From contig DATDRS010000337.1 of the NCBI GenBank assembly GCA_035291605.1, positions 1 through 7,670 on the forward strand: a stretch of DNA of 7,670 bases, in the 5' to 3' direction. The translations under genes were made by a program, and so were the position numbers. Shown here one piece after another: positions 6,452 to 7,670 of the stretch (the stretch's first letter is position 1; each line of letters opens with the position of its first letter). The notes under the pieces were generated by a model. That model had not been told where the DNA came from, ran no database searches, and worked only from the letters and a program-made list of their open reading frames with translations. The stretch comes from DATDRS01 sp035291605. GTDB lineage: Bacteria; Chloroflexota; Anaerolineae; Anaerolineales; UBA6663.

Positions 6452-6559
6452 ATGACAATGACGGAGCTGTTTTCCCCGGCCCGCGCGGCAGGCGCATCTT
6501 CCCCTGCCGGGCGGCCGTCCGAAATGCGAAAGGAGGTGAATGGCGGCTTGACGTGCTGA
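6452..6559 (+). CDS. Possible 35-codon leader peptide ORF
   Basis: ATG 6452 opens an uninterrupted 35-codon frame that begins MTMTELFSPARA and ends MRKEVNGGLTC before TGA at 6557-6559. The stop is 2 bases before the first base of the terminator stem at 6562, a spacing at which a ribosome at the stop would cover the left arm. The only upstream ribosome site is a weak GGGG at 6442-6445. Later in-frame starts exist at ATG 6460 or 6524 and at GTG 6536; the strong SD sequence at 6529-6539 overlaps the GTG, too close to use it. The frame lies over the GC-rich hairpin, so an open frame could be chance. Coding reality is unproven. Confidence 0.25.
   Translation: MTMTELFSPARAAGASSPAGRPSEMRKEVNGGLTC
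6477..6517 (+). other. Two-part RNA hairpin in the permease leader
   Basis: CGGCC (6477-6481) pairs with GGCCG (6513-6517), and CGGCAGG (6486-6492) pairs with CCTGCCG (6503-6509). The two stems are separated by an internal loop of four and three bases. The apical loop is 6493-6502 and contains CGCATC. Twelve perfect pairs make this a stable fold, consistent with a structured RNA element, although GC-rich DNA gives such folds more often by chance. Confidence 0.5.
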
Positions 6560-6561
6560 CT

Positions 6562-6606
6562 GCGCCGAGCTTGCATCCCGTGATGCGAGGCGGCGCTTAT
6601 TTTTTT
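6562..6606 (+). terminator. Strong intrinsic terminator upstream of the permease
   Basis: GCGCCG (6562-6567) pairs perfectly with CGGCGC (6591-6596). The inner stem CTTGCATC (6570-6577) pairs with GATGCGAG (6582-6589), with one G-U pair. The loop is CCGT (6578-6581). The stem is followed directly by TTATTTTTTT (6597-6606). It could end transcription from the winged-helix/membrane protein unit, from the leader promoter at 6393-6421, or both. Its position before the permease gene suggests regulated read-through. Confidence 0.85.
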
Positions 6607-6662
6607 CTCGCAGACTCGAACGAGCTTTTTCATCAGAACGCCTCACTCGGAGGAGAATCAAC

Positions 6663-7670
6663 ATGGCTAACATGAAAAGCAAGTCGCGCGAAGAGATCAT
6701 TCGCGAGGACGTCAAGACCCTGCACGGCCTGGGCTACGCCCAGCAGTTGTTCCGCGAGATGGGCGGGTTCTCCAACTTCGCCATCTCGTTCTCGATCATC
6801 TCGATCCTCACCGGGGCGATCATCCTGTACGGCTACGGCCTGAAATTCGCCGGGCCGATCATCAACACTGTCGGCTGGCCGCTGGTGAGCCTCTTCACCC
6901 TCGCCGTGGCCGCCTCCATGGCCGAAATCGCCTCGGCCTACCCGACGGCCGGCGGGCTGTACTACTGGGCCTACCGCCTCAGCGGCAAGACCTGGGCCTG
7001 GGTCACGGCCTGGCTCAACATGCTCGGCCAGATCACCATCACCGCCGGCATCAACATGGCCGCCGCGATATACATCACCGGCTTGTTCACGCTGCTCTTC
7101 AACGTCCCCGGCGATGCGACCGTGCCGATCCTGGGGGCGGTGAACGGCTGGAACTTCTGGCTGTTCGTGATGATCATCATCATGATCCCCCAGGTGCTCA
7201 TCAACGTGATGGGCATCAAGTTGACCGCCCTGCTCAACGACTTCAGCGTGTATTGGCACATCGGCGGCGTGCTGGTCATGGCGCTGCTGCTGACGATCTT
7301 CGGCAAGTACCACAACAGCCTGGCGTTCATGTTTTCCACGACCCAGACGGTGTCGCCCGCCGACGTGCACGCAACGTTCTTCATCGGGCCGCTCGAGGTG
7401 AACTCGATCATGACGCGGATCATCCCCGGTTTGGGCAGCCTGTACGGCGCCGGCATTTTCGCCTTCGCCTTCGTGCTGGCCCTGCTGCAGGCGCAGTGGA
7501 CCTACACTGGCTACGACGCTTCGGCGCACATGGCCGAGGAGACCTACCTGGCCCGCATGAACTCGGCCTGGGGCGTCTTCCTGTCAGTGGCGGTCTCGGC
7601 GGTCGTCGGCTACATCTCGCTGCTGGCCCTGACCAATTCCATCCCGCCGGACAAGATCGCCGACACGGCC
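6663..7670 (+). CDS. APC-superfamily amino acid permease (GABA/choline-type), cut by right edge
   Basis: The first 336 codons are present without interruption. The N terminus LGYAQQLFREMGGFSNFAIS (23-42), followed by an ISFSIISILTG first helix (41-51), MAEIASAYPTAGGLYYWAYR (86-105) with E88, and the WTYTGYDASAHMAEET segment (279-294) are typical of the amino acid/choline transporter branch of the APC superfamily (yeast UGA4 and Hnm1, plant BAT1). These proteins carry amino acids, GABA, choline or related compounds across the inner membrane by secondary transport. The full protein is usually about 500 aa, so roughly a third is missing. GGAGGAG at 6649-6655 is 7 bases before ATG 6663. Substrate cannot be read from the fragment. 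Expression is probably controlled by the leader before it. Confidence 0.9.
   Translation, partial: MANMKSKSREEIIREDVKTLHGLGYAQQLFREMGGFSNFAISFSIISILTGAIILYGYGLKFAGPIINTVGWPLVSLFTLAVAASMAEIASAYPTAGGLYYWAYRLSGKTWAWVTAWLNMLGQITITAGINMAAAIYITGLFTLLFNVPGDATVPILGAVNGWNFWLFVMIIIMIPQVLINVMGIKLTALLNDFSVYWHIGGVLVMALLLTIFGKYHNSLAFMFSTTQTVSPADVHATFFIGPLEVNSIMTRIIPGLGSLYGAGIFAFAFVLALLQAQWTYTGYDASAHMAEETYLARMNSAWGVFLSVAVSAVVGYISLLALTNSIPPDKIADTA

Larger units (their letters stand above)
6422..6662 (+). promoter_or_regulatory. Long structured leader of the permease gene, likely attenuator or riboswitch
   Basis: The 311 bases between the stop at 6351 and the permease start hold no long gene. From the promoter rightwards the region contains a GC-rich hairpin (6477-6517), a possible short ORF (6452-6559), a perfect Shine-Dalgarno stretch AAAGGAGGTGA (6529-6539), an intrinsic terminator (6562-6606), and finally GGAGGAG (6649-6655), the permease ribosome site 7 bases before ATG 6663. 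A terminator placed between a promoter and its gene is the hallmark of conditional transcription read-through. I see none of the signature strings of T-box or ydaO leaders. The bases 6352-6392 hold nothing I can identify. It may instead be the end of the upstream unit plus an ordinary leader. Confidence 0.55.

Noticed and set aside
6613..6630. Second terminator-like hairpin CTCGAACGAG followed by TTTTT
   Set aside because: Sterically only three pairs can form around a four-base loop, too weak for a terminator on its own.
6422..6662. Known riboswitch classes (T-box, ydaO, guanidine) in the leader
   Set aside because: The signature strings I know for these classes are absent. GGAGGTGAAT resembles part of ydaO, but none of the rest of its core is present.
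6633..7529. Minus-strand open frame of 298 codons
   Set aside because: It is antisense to the permease, which has clear APC motifs and a good ribosome site. Its His/Asp/Gln/Gly-rich translation is typical of a shadow of a membrane protein gene.
1..7670. CRISPR arrays, tRNA or rRNA genes, insertion sequences
   Set aside because: No regularly spaced direct repeats, no tRNA-like cloverleaf with a T-loop, no rRNA-like stretch and no transposase-like protein were seen on either strand.

Overview
The window looks like a GC-rich bacterial chromosome segment from an organism with a respiratory (oxidative) metabolism. The succinate dehydrogenase sequences resemble the actinobacterial/Deinococcus-like type, and the overall style suggests Chloroflexota. 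That placement is inferred from protein style only and is uncertain.

Left arm (1-4920, minus strand). Six genes run leftwards with gaps of 5-21 bp or overlaps, so they probably form one operon: an HD-GYP response regulator (TTG start), a membrane-anchored M28 zinc aminopeptidase, a fused SdhC-SdhD cytochrome b anchor of succinate dehydrogenase, an unrecognised 180-aa helical protein, a DUF6036/AbiEii-like nucleotidyltransferase, and the first 49 codons of SdhA (flavoprotein) running off the left edge. The two-gene nucleotidyltransferase module, which resembles a toxin-antitoxin pair, sits between the membrane anchor and the flavoprotein of the same respiratory complex.

Centre (4921-5040). 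A compact divergent promoter region serves both arms. An extended -10 (TGC TATACT) faces left and a TATAAT box faces right, with the -35 regions back to back. The rightward transcript would begin almost at the gene, with a GGAGG ribosome site a few bases in.

Right arm (5041-6351, plus strand). A 79-aa winged-helix-like protein is followed after 3 bp by a 355-aa four-helix membrane protein with a long cytoplasm-like tail that I do not recognise.

Right edge (6352-7670). A 311-bp non-coding stretch holds a strong promoter, a GC-rich hairpin, a possible 35-codon leader ORF, a perfect Shine-Dalgarno sequence and a strong intrinsic terminator. It precedes an APC-superfamily amino acid permease that is cut off by the right edge. 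The arrangement is that of a transcription attenuator or riboswitch, but I could not match it to a known aptamer class. This leader, the SdhC-SdhD fusion and the inserted nucleotidyltransferase pair are the most interesting parts of the window.
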